From the NCBI RefSeq assembly GCF_009727055.1, contig NC_052357.1, positions 3,522,654 to 3,586,653 of the forward strand: a stretch of 64,000 nt of DNA, in the 5' to 3' direction. Origin of the DNA: Benincasa hispida. Its lineage: Eukaryota; Streptophyta; Magnoliopsida; Cucurbitales; Cucurbitaceae. The position numbers and the translations under genes are program-made. This document shows, one piece after another, positions 46,008-59,411 of the stretch (the stretch's first letter is position 1; each line of letters begins with the position of its first letter). A model generated the notes under the pieces. The model did not search any database and was not told the origin of the DNA. It saw only the letters and a program-made list of their open reading frames with translations.

Positions 46008-48778
46008 CTACACCACCGGAGTTAACAGAGGTTTATTGGAGAAGTGAGCTTCCAGGTTTCCAAGCACAAGGTTAGCCATTTCTGTGCGAGTTTCAACAGT
46101 TCCACTTCCTATATGAGGCACCAGGACGACGTTTTCAAGTGCAAAGAGCTCTTGGGGCACTTCAGGCTCATGCTCAAACACATCAAGCCCCGCACCACCT
46201 AATCGGCCTTCAACCAGGGCAGCTACTAATTCGGGTTCATCAACGTGCGGACCCCTCCCAATGTTGATGAGAACACCTTTTGGACCCAATGCATCGATAA
46301 CTTTGCGATTAATGATGTGGTGGGTTTCTTTTGTTAGCGAGCAAGCAACAATCAGAATGTCAGAGTTCGAGGCCAACTCAAGAAGGTTTGAATAGTACTT
46401 GTAGTTAGAACCTTCCTTTTCTGTTCTTGAATAGTAAGATATTGGACAGTTGAATGCTTCAGCTCTCTTGGCAATTGCCAAGCCAATCCTTCCCAAACCA
46501 ATAATGCCAACTGATTTTCCAGAGAACTGAGAAGCAATAGCAATGCCATTATTAGTGCTTTTATAGATCAGTAAGTCGAGAATAATTACAAAGATAAAAT
46601 CAGATACCTTATCCTGTTATAGAAGATCAAATTATAAGAATATTTGCCAACGTAGCAACATTGAAACACAAAACTAAAAAGAAAAGTGACCAGAGAAGAT
46701 AAAAGCTTCCAAAGTCTTTTCTGCTTGTGTTATCTTTAGGTAGTCACTCTGAAAAATTAGCAAGAAATGTTCAGACATAAAAACTAGAAAGTAGTTCTTA
46801 TGTTCACCCTTTTCTTCATGTCCATAACTAACTGCCAGGTATTCAGCTACCATGGTTGAACTTCTACAGGGAGAAAATCAAACCATAATGCATATATAAA
46901 AGTTGACACTGATTTCTTGTTCTGTTAGGGAGAGTGAACATCAAGAAGAAACTCCTTCACTTGAGAACAAAACCAATGCACTTCCCAATGAACACATTAG
47001 CCACTTGCAGATGCAAGAATAGAAAGAAAGAAATGAATATGTGTGTGTGTGCGCACATGTGTTTTATTTGAAACAAAAAATAGTGCTGTAGAACTTAAAA
47101 GAAAGTTCTTTCACTGATACTATCAGAATAATATTTGAATAAAGAAATAAGCTGCACTTGGCTCAAAAGAGAAAACAGAAACCCAAGTTCATTCAAGTCA
47201 ATTGCAAGGAAACAAAGTGAAACCTAAGCATGGGTTTTCACTTTGTTACCTGACAATTGACTGTCAAAAGGCAAAAGATAAACACCTTTTTGTCCCTGGG
47301 ATTTGAACTGTCCCTAAGTTTCCAAAGTTAATTCTTACAATCCTTGAGATTTGAATTTATTTTCTATTTGGACATTCAAGTTTTAAAAGTGAAATGTCTG
47401 ATCCCGAGATTTAAATTTGATTTATAATTGTTCCATGAAGTTTGAAATTAGTTCCTAATTGATTCCTAAGTATAGGAAAAAAAATGTCTGCCTCATTTAT
47501 AAAATACATATCAACAAAGTCTAGTCATCATTCCATTATTTTTACCAATGTTAACACTACATAGGGACCCTTTACAAACTCCAGGGACCAATTATAAATC
47601 AAATACAAAGAGACTAAACATGTCACCTCTGAAACCTTAAAGACCAAATGAATGACCCAAAGTGTCAGTTTTGAAGACCCATGAACCAAATGGAAAAGAA
47701 GTTCAAATCAGGGAAGAAAAGCTTATCTTACTCTACAAACAACTATTTCACACCGCGAAATCTCTAACTGCTCCACATTCACTAGGTTTGAGATCGTGAA
47801 ACATTATTACTTAACTCGACAAATCTGATCTCCAAGGAGGCAAGAATCACCAAATCCTAGATAATTGTTATTTTCATACAATTAAACATTTCTGCTAGGG
47901 AAATCCACACAGAACTAAATATAGAGTCGCAAAAAGAATAACTGGGAGAACTTAGTTCTTCTGATCTACAAATGGGAAGGATTTTGCAATTATGTAAACC
48001 AATGCATTTTAAAAGACGACACAGGATTGCGAACTTCTCGAATCTCTGCGTGGAATCACTTCAATGCGTATTCGCAGGCCTTAGGGAAAGTTCTTCTTTG
48101 GTTACATAAGCTACACTGTGATTGTGTCAATGTCAAAGAACAAGAATTCAACCTCTTGAACATTAGTACCACTTCTTAATTGAATCAAGCATTCAACCAT
48201 TTGGGTTTGCTATTACTAACAACAATATAAATGATCAGAATACTTCAACTAAAACATGTTAGATAATGGTACCCAAATTCAGGCAATAAACTCATCCTTC
48301 ATTCAAGTCCCACCAAAGAAAATACCAGGTAGTATTAAGCTCAATAACACAGAACCTTGGTAGTCAATTTGTAGTTACCGATCTTCCATTTCCCGCTTCT
48401 GATATATCTATCGCATTCACACAACCTCCTCAGCACCGCTATAATCAAGCCAATCGCCAAATCCGCAACGTCTTCAGTTAAAACATCGGGAGTATTGGTG
48501 ACCCGAATCCCCTTCTCCTTGCACCTTCTGAGATCAATCTTATCCAATCCCACACTGAAGCTGGAGACGATCTCCAACTTCGGCAAGGCATCAATCAAAG
48601 TGGCATCGGCACCAGCCGTTGCATTTCCAACTACAGCACGAATCGAATTCCAGTGCTCCGCGAGGAATTGAGTCCTCTGAGGAAACTGCCAGAACTTGTA
48701 AAGATTGAAGCGCTTATCGAGCTCCTGCTCGAGGTAAGTGTTCATCGGACAAGTCATCAATACACCGATGGATTCCAT
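46008..48778 (-). CDS. HPR2: Glyoxylate/hydroxypyruvate reductase HPR2-type (two exons)
   Basis: Exon 1 is 48778-48356 (141 codons). A GT-AG intron of 1,829 bp follows (48355-46527). Exon 2 is 46526-46008, ending in TAG. The product is 313 aa, the usual length of HPR2. It belongs to the D-isomer 2-hydroxyacid dehydrogenases, which reduce hydroxypyruvate and glyoxylate with NADPH/NADH. In plants HPR2 is the cytosolic bypass for peroxisomal photorespiration and can also reduce hydroxyphenylpyruvate. Visible features are the start [25 protein letters not shown], the nucleotide-binding GLGRIG (151-156), and the catalytic set Arg232 (NIGRGP), Glu261 (DVFEHEP) and His279 (VPHIGSG). There is no targeting signal and no disruption. 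The start is the only in-frame ATG that fits the family. Confidence 0.93.
46527..48355 (-). other. Single intron of HPR2
   Basis: Donor aag|gttctg and acceptor ttctcag|ttctct on the minus strand; phase 0. It contains a TG/CA microsatellite (about 47040-47060) and a stretch of 'tttgtccctgggatttgaa' type repeats (47295-47640). These read like an old repetitive insertion. No coding sequence is seen in it. Confidence 0.85.
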
Positions 48779-48903
48779 GGTTGAAAAATTAGGGCTGAGG
48801 CTAGGGTTTCGGAGGTGGTGTAATTGAATGTAGGAGAAGAAGAACGTGGAGTAGAGGAAGATTCGACGCGCGTAAAGAAACAGAGAAGAAGAGATAATTC
48901 GGA

Positions 48904-48917
48904 AATTATATATAATT
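48904..48917 (-). promoter_or_regulatory. Candidate TATA box of HPR2
   Basis: The minus strand reads attatatataattt about 130 bp upstream of the HPR2 ATG, with a pyrimidine/purine-rich leader between. The spacing suits a plant core promoter, but AT-rich surroundings make chance matches easy. Confidence 0.35.
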
Positions 48918-51900
48918 AATCAAGGTGATTATCGGCTAGGTTATGTTAAACGACGACGTTTGTTTGGGATGTCCAAGTTCCACTTCAACGGAGATGCAAA
49001 TACCGTTTATTTCGTTGGGCGAAGAGAACGAGACAGGCAAATTATATATTTATTCCTAAACTTTACCAAGGTTATATCAATTTAAATCCTAAATTTTCAT
49101 AATTATATCAATTTAAGTTCTAATTTTTGTAATTGTTATTATCGATGTATTTACTCTAATGGTTCATTTTGTAAAATTAACATTTGAAGAAATCTACACA
49201 CATTTAAAAATTAATGTATGGATAATTTTCAAAAGTAATCGTAATGAAATATTTAATTGATTTTCTTATGAAAAATTAGAAGTTTAATTAACTTAAATTA
49301 TAAGTTCCACATAATGTTAGTCAAATAAAATTTATAGAATGGTGTAAGTTGATACAATTATGTAAGTTTATATAATAGTATTCACATTCTAAAATTAAAT
49401 TCTAATTTAGTCTTTTTTATTAAAAAACAAATTTAATTTAGTCTTTGTAAATTCAACCTTTTGTGTGATTTGGTAGTTTTATTTCAAAACATATATTTTA
49501 GGTCCCGTTTGGTAACTATTTAATTTTTTAGTTTTGTTATTCAAAATTAAGCTAGTATCATTCATCTTTCTTACCATAATTTGTATATTTATTGAGTACA
49601 ATGGTTGAATTTTTAGCCAAATTTCAAAAACAAAAACAACTTTTTTAAAGTTGTTTTTTTTTTAGATTTCAAAATTTAGTTTGGTCTTTTAAACTATTGA
49701 TTAAAAATATATAATAAAAAAAATTGAAGGTAGAAGTAGTGTCCATAAACTTAATTTCTAATAATAAAAATTTTTAAAAAAAAAATAGTTACCAAACGTA
49801 CTTTCAATTTTTATAATCTTTGTCTTTATACTTTCATTCATTTATTTTGGTCCAAATAATTTTTAAAAGGGATCGTTTTGACTGTCACAAAAATAAAATT
49901 TAATTCTAATGAAATTTTTTTAATACAAACTATGACAATGCTCAATAAATGTATTTGAGTGCATTTTGTACTAAAAATGTGGTTTAATAAAAGATTTAAA
50001 AAATGAGATTTTTTTATTGCATGAGACAAAAAATGAATATTTTGAAATTTGGATAAGAATTTAAGATACCAACCAAAATATTTTATAATGGTGATTCAAG
50101 TGACATTTTAGTCGATGATATATGTCTTAATCAGTTGAGCTATATTCAAATTGACAATTGTGATTAAATAAAAATATTCCAACCATTTATATTTCAATTA
50201 AATCTTATATCAAGTTTTTGTCTTGTAATTATTTATATGAACCTTTCAATTTTGTGTTCAATAAATTCTTGAATTCAAAAAATGTTAAATAGATCAAAAA
50301 CCTAGCAAACCGAAAATTGATTATTCCAAGACTATTAGATACATAATCAAAATTTTAGAAACTTATTGAAAATCTTTAGGGTGTGTTTGGTCCAAGGAGT
50401 CGAGAAGTAAGAGTAAGGAAGTAAGGGTGTGTGAACTCCGTTCCTAATTTAACCAAAATAGTTTGTGGATCCCATTACTAAAAAATATTAATTTTATATC
50501 TTATCAACTCCTTACACCGTGGGGTCCAAGAGTTCACAACTCCGTAGACTTCATAAGTCCTTAGTCCTCGTTGTTCTCCTTACCCCTATGGTCGAATAGA
50601 CACAAAATTAAATTTTCATAGACTAAAAGTATAATTTAACCATAAGGTAATTCACAATAAATTGTTTTTGAGCTCACTAGGGTAGGCTTGGTTAGTTGAG
50701 ACCTAAAGCTAAAGCCTAAACCCTTTGATTTCAACTTAGACTTACTAGTCAACACTATTAAATTCAAGAGATTTAATTTAACCTCATAAATGTGAATAAC
50801 TTGTATATAGTAGATAATATCTAAAAGAAAAACCTTCTTCAAAGTATATTAATTGGGGAGATAGAAAATCGAACTTTCAACCTTTAAAAAAATATGTCAA
50901 AATAATTATTGTTGAGCTAAATTTACTTTAATGGAAAAATAACTCTTATAGGCCCCGTTTTCATATTACTTATTTTTCAAATAAATAAATAAATTTTCAC
51001 AGAGAGAAAAAATGTAAAACCTATTTATCGAAATAGCAAAAAAAAATACTGATAGACACTAATAGACTTCTATCAACGTCTATTAGTGATAAACTTTTAT
51101 TAGTTTATATCGCTAATAGACACTAATAGATTCTATTACTTTTTATAAAAGAATTAAAAATTTTGTTATTTTGTATATATATATTTTTTTATTGTTATAT
51201 TTTTTAAAATCCTGTAAAAAATATGATGATGCAAAATGACAGATGAGGACGTAGAGAAAAGCCAATAAGGTAGATAGCTGGCAAAATCAACCACCAAAAG
51301 CACTAGCAAACTAATAAAAGAGGAAAATAAAACAATAATGAAACTTTGTTTTGAAAACGACCCCATTTCCCATATCAATTCAGATAAAAACAAAACAAAA
51401 CAAATTCTATTTTTAAAATATTTAGGAGGATAATTGTTTTTTTCATTTTCTTATAACCATTGATTGTATAGTAGATAACATTAACTTAGCTGAATACCTT
51501 TTTTTTCAATAAGAAACTATATAATATGTCGATATAAAATACGAATGCCAAAATAAGTATAACTCAAGAAAAATTCTTTTCCTTAAAAGATGTTACAAAA
51601 AACAAGAAACAAAATTGGCACAATAGTTTATTGTAAAAATTAGTAAGCATGCTTAATATTATTTACAATTACAAAATGATTGATGAAAATCATTATAATT
51701 ACATATTTTCAATTCAAAAAGTGTCATATCATACTACATGATTCACAAAATCATGTAGCTTGAAACTTTTCAAACATCTAGAAACATAATTAATTACAAT
51801 ATATACTAGAAAGTAAGATTTATATACTATAATATATAATTTAACAAAAATTAATACTATATTTCCCTCATGAGAGAGAAAAGGCAATAAATTGACAAAA

Positions 51901-52120
51901 TATTGATTGGTCCTCTTCTTCCTACACTTAAAATGGATATCCATTATGGAAAGAGAGAGATGATGGTTATGAATGACGGATGGTTGTGATTCCAATTTAT
52001 TTTTCTTTTTTAGCAAAGTTTGACCTGAACCATCCAATTGAAGAAAAATAACAAAGCAAATTCTTCCACCAAGAAAGAAAAGTAAGTTCAAAATATTTAT
52101 TTATTTTTCTTTCTTTCTCT
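48918..52120. other. AT-rich intergenic DNA between the divergent genes
   Basis: No gene is supported. It contains a 'ggtcccgtttggtaac' block (49500) and a similar 'ggccccgttttc' (50952), a candidate MITE at about 50379-50606, and a TCTATCA-type cluster at 51045-51145. The minus-strand frame at 51729-52091 shows no family motif. Confidence 0.55.
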
Positions 52121-52388
52121 AACCATTCCTTCTCTTAAGATGCACCTCACATTGCATCAAACTCCTTTTCAAAAATAGAAAGGAGAAAAAGAAGATCAAT
52201 CCAATAACCAAAAAGAAATAAAACTAGAGAGAGAGTGAATTAAACAAAACTTTCAATAATTCCTCAGTTCAAAGGAGGTAAAGAGAAGCAAAAACAAAAA
52301 TATCCCAATCCACTTTTTTTTTCCTTGTTCTTCTCAAAATCCTGCTTCTCTTCCTCCTTTTTTCTCAATTCTCTTCATTTTTCTCTCT

Positions 52389-52400
52389 ATGTTGTCTTAA
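52389..52400 (+). promoter_or_regulatory. Minimal upstream ORF in the RopGEF leader
   Basis: An ATG-TTG-TCT-TAA (three sense codons) lies 84 bp before the RopGEF start codon, in the pyrimidine-rich region expected to be the 5' untranslated leader. A second possible upstream ORF of 12 codons starts at 52140. Whether either is transcribed cannot be seen from the sequence. Confidence 0.35.
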
Positions 52401-52483
52401 ACCCACAAGGCATTGATCATCACCCAGTTGCCGGTTTGTTTTCGCTACTGTTTTCGGTCAAACGTTTCGTCAAGAAACTGAGA

Positions 52484-55400
52484 ATGGTTCGTGCTATGGA
52501 GCAGGAGAACGACGGTTTCAGGTCCAGATTCTTTCATTTCAGAGGAACACATGAGAGTACAGGTAGACATGCCAAGAGCTTGAGTATAGAGAGTGCCAGC
52601 ATGTTGGAATCTGTCATCGAAGATGATTTGTCGACATCGAGAAGCCAAGGATCGACTCCCGTTCACAACAACTCTGCTGAGAAACAACAGGCTGGGCCAC
52701 CACTGGCACCATCGAATCGCTCTGAAAGGGCTCCAAAGCCGAAGTCAAGCAGCAAGGACGATGATCCTGCCACTGAAAAGGAAGCCAAAGACAAGATGGC
52801 CTTAGGTTCACTTTCAAAAACATCTATTTTAGTTACTTACATTTCAAAAAACAATAATTCTGATCCTTGCAACTGTTTATAATCTACTATCTACTTAACC
52901 AATACTTACCTTAATCAACTTCAGCACATGCCACGTTAGCATATATTCTTGTTAAAGTTGAAGACAAAAATAGTTGAGGAACAAAAATAGAGATTTTAAA
53001 GGTTGAAGAGCTAAAACAGAACAAACATAAACTTGAAGGACGAAAAGGGACTAAAATAGTTGAAGATTAGGTAACAAAATGAGGTCATTATTTGTCGTAG
53101 GTGGAAGGCTTTTTATTTGATTCTGCAATTAATTTCCTCTTTTCAATTGGGTTATAATTCAGAAATGGAACAGATGAAAGAGAGGTTTGCAAAGTTGCTG
53201 TTGGGGGAAGACATGTCTGGGGGAGGGAAGGGTGTTTCCTCAGCCTTGGCATTGTCTAATGCAATCACAAACCTTGCTGGTACGTGCCTAGAATTTCTCA
53301 CATGGTAGCCTTTGGAAATTTTAACGCCAGGTTCTCGGCCTCAAAATCTAGCTGAAGCAGTACAGAAATTTCTGTTAGGATCTAAATTTTGTCTGTATAT
53401 TTGCAGCTTCTGTCTTCGGAGAACAATGGCGTCTTGAGCCAATGTCAGTAGAAAGAAAAGCAAGATGGAGAAAAGAAATCGATTTGCTCTTATCCGTTAC
53501 AGATTACATTGTAGAGTTTGTTCCTTCACAACAGAAATCCAAGGATGGAACGAATATGGAGGTAACAATCCAAGTTCAAACTCTGTAATTAAAATCCAAG
53601 CTTAGGTTAGGAGAAATTCAATCCTTTCAATTCACTAATACCTGGACCCTAATGTTCCTACCTTTCTTTTTCTATCTTACAAGTAAGGTTTATTGTTGTT
53701 ATAGATAATGGTGACCCGGCAACGGAATGATTTGCACTTGAATATCCCAGCTTTGAGGAAGCTTGATGCCATGTTAATTGTAAGAACTATGGCTTAAATT
53801 TACTATATCTTTTTCTTGTGTTTTCTGCATCAGTTAGAATGAATTCTATGTGACATTGGGTTTGCCACGACAAAACACAGGATTGTCTGGATAATTTTAA
53901 AGACCAAAATGAGTTCTACTATGTATCGAGAGATGCCGACGACTCAGAGAAAGGAAATAACAAGAGGAAAGATGATAAATGGTGGCTACCTACAGCCAAA
54001 GTTCCTCCAAATGGTTTGTCAGACATGTCAAGGAAGTTTCTGCAGTACCAAAAGGACTGTGTCAACCAAGTCCTCAAAGCGGCCATGGCAATAAATGCTC
54101 AAATCATATCAGAAATGGAGATCCCTGAAGACTACATTGAATCGCTTCCTAAAGTAAGCAAAACCATCTTCGTAACAATTTCAAAATGAATCTTCGATCA
54201 ACTATTATATCAGATGTTTAGACAAAAAACAATCGAAACAACAAGAATCATAAGAAGTCGATTCCTATGATACAGAAAAGTATATAGAAAATCATATAAA
54301 ATCAAGGTTCCATTTCTTATTATTAATCTTTATTACTTTACTAGAATTTAAATAAATAAAAATTAAAAAAAAACCTTTATTTATTAAGTTTTGTTTCTGG
54401 TTTTACAGAATGGTAGGGCAAGCCTAGGCGATTCCATCTACAAAAGTATAACAGTTGAGTTCTTTGATCCCGATCAGTTTCTCTCCAGCATGGATCTAAC
54501 ATCAGAGCATAAAATCCTAGATCTCAAAAACAGAATTGAAGCTTCCATAGTGATTTGGAGGAGGAAGATGAACCAGAAAGATGGAAAATCTACTTGGGGT
54601 TCAGCAGTGAGCTTGGAAAAAAGAGAACTATTTGAAGAAAGAGCAGAGACCATCTTGCTAATACTTAAGCACCGCTTCCCTGGAATCCCACAATCTTCAC
54701 TAGACATCAGCAAAATTCAGTTCAATCGGGTAAAAGAATGCTCCTTCCTTGTCTATAATCTCATCTGAAATCATTAGCATTCAAATCAAAGCTTAAAAGT
54801 GAATAGAATGAAAATGATAAACCAAAAAAGAAAGGCCAACCCTCTTCTCTAAACAAGAGCCTCTTGTCTGAGTATTCAACTCAGGGCTTAGATTTATATG
54901 ATATGTCTCAAAATTCAAAAGAGAAATCTACATTCTGTGTGTGTTTGTTCATGCCAAGTTATGTGATTGCAAATCTAGCTACAAGAACCAGTATTATATG
55001 AATTCATACTCATAAACCAAATTCTACAAACTAAAATTTCTAAAACCTATTTCCATCCTTTTACAATCCAAACAAATTTTATAGAAACTAAAATCAAAGC
55101 TTCTCAACTTTAGGCTACATAAAGCGATGCTAATTAAAATTCTGCCCAACATCTCCTAAATGACATGATATATGCCTTAGGCCTATATAATCAAATAGGA
55201 AATAACAGTCATGTGTCCATTTCTTTGGCAGTGTGAGATCATAAAACAATGCCCTAAAACAACGTGGCTATCTACATTATAGCATACAGAGCAAACATTG
55301 TAAATTCCCAGTTTCATAGCCAGAAACAAACTTGTATGAAATGGTTCAATAAGGAAATCACAAATTACTGTTGGATGAACTGCAGGACGTGGGGCACGCC

Positions 55401-55793
55401 GTTCTAGAGAGCTACTCCAGAATACTTGAAAGCTTAGCTTTCACAGTGATGTCTCGAATTGAAGACGTACTCCACGCGGATGGGTTAACTCAGAATCCAT
55501 CACAAATAGCAACGAGGAGGAAATCGACGAGCGAAGCTCCAGTGGAAAAGTCAGAAGAGATGAACAACAATGGCCCAGAAACGCCGGCTTCAATGACGCT
55601 GTTGGATTTCATGGGGTGGGGAGCAGATCAAAGCGAGACGGAGACGAAGAAGGATTCATTTGGGAATTCGGATGATTTATATGCGGATTCAGATCTGAAA
55701 CAAGCAAACAAGCCAGGGAATATAGTGACGAACAAGAAGGTTTCGTACTTGGAGAATTTGAGCGCTGTGAGAAGTCCAACGGCACGCCATTGA
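52484..55793 (+). CDS. ROPGEF: Rop guanine nucleotide exchange factor (PRONE domain), seven exons
   Basis: Exons: 52484-52805, 53163-53279, 53407-53561, 53705-53779, 53881-54153, 54409-54729 and 55386-55793. All introns are GT-AG and phases agree, giving 556 aa. The N-terminal ~108 residues are variable and Ser-rich. The PRONE domain spans about 109-460: [31 protein letters not shown], the DDKWWLP tryptophan pair at 257-258, and [11 protein letters not shown] at the end. The C-terminal tail has TLLDFMGW (492-499) and ends SPTARH, features of the RopGEF1/5/7-like group. PRONE proteins exchange GDP for GTP on plant Rho (ROP) GTPases at the plasma membrane, acting in polar growth and receptor-kinase signalling. 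The tail is known to autoinhibit some members. MVRAMEQ is the first in-frame ATG after the leader. Which paralogue it is cannot be settled here. Confidence 0.93.
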
Positions 55794-56040
55794 AGAAAAA
55801 GAAGAAGAAAAAGAAGAATAGATAGAGAGATGATAGGGAGGGAAATTGAGAACGGCTTTTCCCATATTTTCTGTTATATATAAATTCCTTTGTGTAAATA
55901 GGAGGAAGAATGAGATTTTTTTCTTTTTAATTTTAATTTGGGTTTTGGAATCACAACCCCTTCTGTTTGTGTAAAACCAAAGTCTTTTATGTATCATTGT
56001 ATCAATCAATGTAGTCATTTTAGCTTCATAAATTACATAT
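55794..56040 (+). other. Probable 3' untranslated region of RopGEF
   Basis: Downstream of TGA the sequence is A-rich (gaagaaaaagaag), then T-rich with 'tgtatcattgtatcaatcaatg' near 55990-56015, a usual plant poly(A) region layout. The exact end is not visible. Confidence 0.4.
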
Positions 56041-58835
56041 ATTTGTTGATGGCAAAATAAGGTTAAATGAATTCACTTAACTTTTCTGTACCACCAATAA
56101 TAAATTTATAATTTGAGGAAAAGTTACCTACAAAACAATCAAAAGGCCCATTGTTAGGCTCGGCCTTAGAAGCTAAGGCGCGCAAGCTAGCCACAAAGGC
56201 TCATTGGCCTTGGCCTCGATCTTCGAGGCCGAGGCGATCCAATTGGATCTTAGCCGAATTGTCTTTTCTCCCTGTCTATTAGGAACTCTCACGAACCTAC
56301 TTCTTGTCGATCTTGAGTCCATTTTTTAGAATTAGGTAATTCTCCTGGTTTTACCTTTATCTTCATCTTTTACCTAGTCCAAAATTACCCATAACATCAT
56401 TTTTTTTACATTCTTCACTTTCGATTGTGTCACAAAGGTCACTTCTATAATGCCATTTTTTTCCCTAGTTTTTTGTTCGGAGGATTTTAAGCTCAACAAC
56501 TAATAAATCGAAAGATTCAAATTATTGACCTTTTAATTAAATATATATGTCTAGACCACCAAAATTATGTTCATATTTGGTAAATTATGATGCTGATAAA
56601 TGAGAAATATTTTGTAATCCTTCATTCAACAATTATTGAGGTAGATTAAATAGGTTTCCTATTTGCCTCATCTCCTATTTAAGGTGACTCAAAATAGATG
56701 TACCTTTTTATTCAAACATGAATAATTACCAACAAATCCACAATACAATTTTCATATTAAATAGTAAAAAACGTATCAATCCTCAATCATAATTCAATCA
56801 TTCTAATGGAATTCTATGGTAGAATACTTTTGATAGTAAAAAACGTAAGAAGGTATGTCATCTATATTTTTTTTAGTTTTGATTTTTTATCTCTTCAAGC
56901 ATATTCGAATGAATCTTGCATTGGAATACCTCATAAGCATATCAATTCTTCAACTGGAAATCTACGGTAGAACACATTTGGCAGTGAAAAATGCAAAATG
57001 GTACGTCATCTATATTTTTTATTTGTTCCTATTTTTCATCTATTTTTAATTTTTCACACGAGACAGTGAAAAAATGTATCAATCCTCAATCCTATCTCAA
57101 TCCTTCCCATGGAATTCTATTGTAGAACATCTTTGGTAGTGAGAATATGTAAGAAGTAAGAAGAGGCAAAAATTGGAACAAAAATATCATTTGATTCATC
57201 GATCCTTAGAAAAAGAAATAAGCAAAGTTATCGTTGAGTGAGAAATGAGAAATTCATGGAAAGTTACAATCCCCACTGCATAATAGTGCACCCACACGTC
57301 TTCATCGACGTTGTTTTTTAACTGGAAGACCGAGAGCTAACTATCGAGACTTTGGGCTCTCTGGACACATACTTTGTGAAATGGTTCATGTATGCTTGTT
57401 GCCTGGGGCAACAAGATCAAGTTGGTAAGGATTCAAATATCCCTTTCTATTCATTTCTATGATCGTAGAGGTGCATTCAATCTTTGTTAATCTATATTTT
57501 TTGGGTATTTTCAAATTTTCATATTAGATAGTGAAAAACATATCAATCCTCAATCTTCTCTCAATCCTTCTAGTGGGATTCTATTGTATAACACTTTTGG
57601 TAGTGAAGAACGTAAGAATGTATGTCTCTATATTTGTTTTAGTTTCGATTTTTTTCTCTCTTCAAGTATATTATGTTGAGTCTTGAATTGAAATGCCCCA
57701 TAAACATATTAATCATTCCAATAGAATTCTATGGTAGAAGTTATGTCATCTATATTTTTCTTAGTTCCGATTTTTTATTATTTTAAGCATATCATGATGA
57801 ATCTATCACTAGAATGTCTCATAATTTTTTTTTTTTTAATTCCATCACTCTCTTAAGATTGGACACAAATAAGATATGTCATTTATTTTTCTCTTATCTC
57901 TTCTTTTCTTTATTTTCCTTTTTGAATATTTTTTCTCATCTTTTAAGTTTTATGATGTGTCTAGATATAAAATACAATCAATAGTTTTACAAATTTATTT
58001 TATTGTTTTATTTTGATATACGAGTTTATTTGTGTTGGAAGTTGGAACAATCTCGATTGTGATTTTTTTGTATGTAATTCTTTGTGTGTCTTTCTTTAAC
58101 CATTAAGACCCCTTTTGATAAACAATTTGTTTTTTGTTTTTCTTTTTGAAAATTAAGTTTATGGACACTATTTTCACCTCTAAATTTATTCCTTCGTTAT
58201 CTACTTTCCACCAATGATTTAAAAAACCAAACCAAAATTTGTTGTTATCTATTTTTCACCAATGGTTTAGAAAACCAAAATTTGAGAACTAAAAAAAAAT
58301 AATTTTCAAAAAGTTGATTTTGTTTTTGGAATTTGACTAAGAATTCAACTATTTTAGTTAAGAAATATGTAAATAATTATAAGAAATGTGGATGATATAG
58401 GCTTAATTTTCAAAAAATAAAAATAAAAAACCAAATGGTTACCCAGTGAGACATAAAATTTTTATTTTTAAGTATTAAAGTCAAATTTGGAGAGATTTAG
58501 TTGAGTTTATTTATTATTTTTATATTTTATGAACATTCAAAATTTGAAAATAACATATTAAAATAATTTTATTTATTTGAGAAATTCAGTTTATTTTGAT
58601 ATACATTTATTTTTAATCACTAAATTTTTTCAAAATTTGAAATGTATTGTCAAATGAGGTGTCATCCTTTTTTACTTTCTTTTCTTTCCTTTTTAGTATG
58701 GTTTTTCATCATTTGTTTATTGTAATGGGTTTTTTAGGATAGTTTCTTTTCCTTTTTTCAAAATTTGAAACGTATTGCATATTTTTCGATATGGCTTTTG
58801 TTTTTTCCTAGACAGAATAATTGAGTGATTAATGA

Positions 58836-58871
<36 letters not shown>

Positions 58872-59411
58872 CATTATATGAAAAAGAAAATTTAGACATG
58901 AGGAAGTAAACGAAACTTTTTTTCATTGTTAGTTTATTTGATTTTTTTTCTATTAAAATTGTGAAATTTTTCTAACACAAAATTTTCATTTCAAGTTGAA
59001 AATGAATATAAACATGTTCAACTGTGAGGAAGTTATTTGAAAAAAATAATAAACAGTTAGTTGAGATTTTGAAAATTATTTGATAAAGAATAAGGAGTTA
59101 ACGTATTATAAAATAAGATACCATCCAATTTTTTTCTCTTTCTTTTCTTTTTTAAATATTATTTCTCATCTATTATGGCGTTTCTAGATTTGAAATACAA
59201 TCAATAATTTTTAACAAATTTGGTTTTGTTTTATTTTGATATATACGTCTTAGTGTTTTTTTTTTTTTGTATTATTTTTTGTGTCTTTTCTTTAATATAT
59301 TTTTGAAGATTTGATTAACACGTAAAACAAAGGGTTTTGTTTTTATTATTGAGTTCTAATTTGGAGAAATTTAGTTGAATGAACTTTGAATTTTTTTTTT
59401 CCCGCAAGAAC
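56041..59411. other. AT-rich intergenic DNA with degenerate direct repeats
   Basis: No gene seen. A GC-richer 100 bp patch with 'ggccttggcctcgatcttcg' lies at 56150-56250. From 56755 to 57800 a block of about 120-170 bp (atcaatcctcaatc, then ggaattctatggtagaa, then aagaaggtatgtcatctata) recurs about five times with divergence. A TA run lies at 58838-58868. Confidence 0.6.
56755..57800 (+). repeat. Degenerate direct repeats, about five copies
   Basis: Blocks containing 'gtgaaaaacgtatcaatcctcaa', 'gaattctatggtagaa' and 'gtatgtcatctatattttt' recur near 56766, 56930, 57068, 57530 and 57700, separated by unrelated DNA at 57170-57520. Origin unknown. Confidence 0.6.

Noticed and set aside
52325..52483. 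Longer RopGEF start upstream of MVRAMEQ
   Set aside because: The upstream in-frame start would be a TTG, and the extra residues are low-complexity hydrophobic sequence translated from the leader. The first in-frame ATG is 52484.
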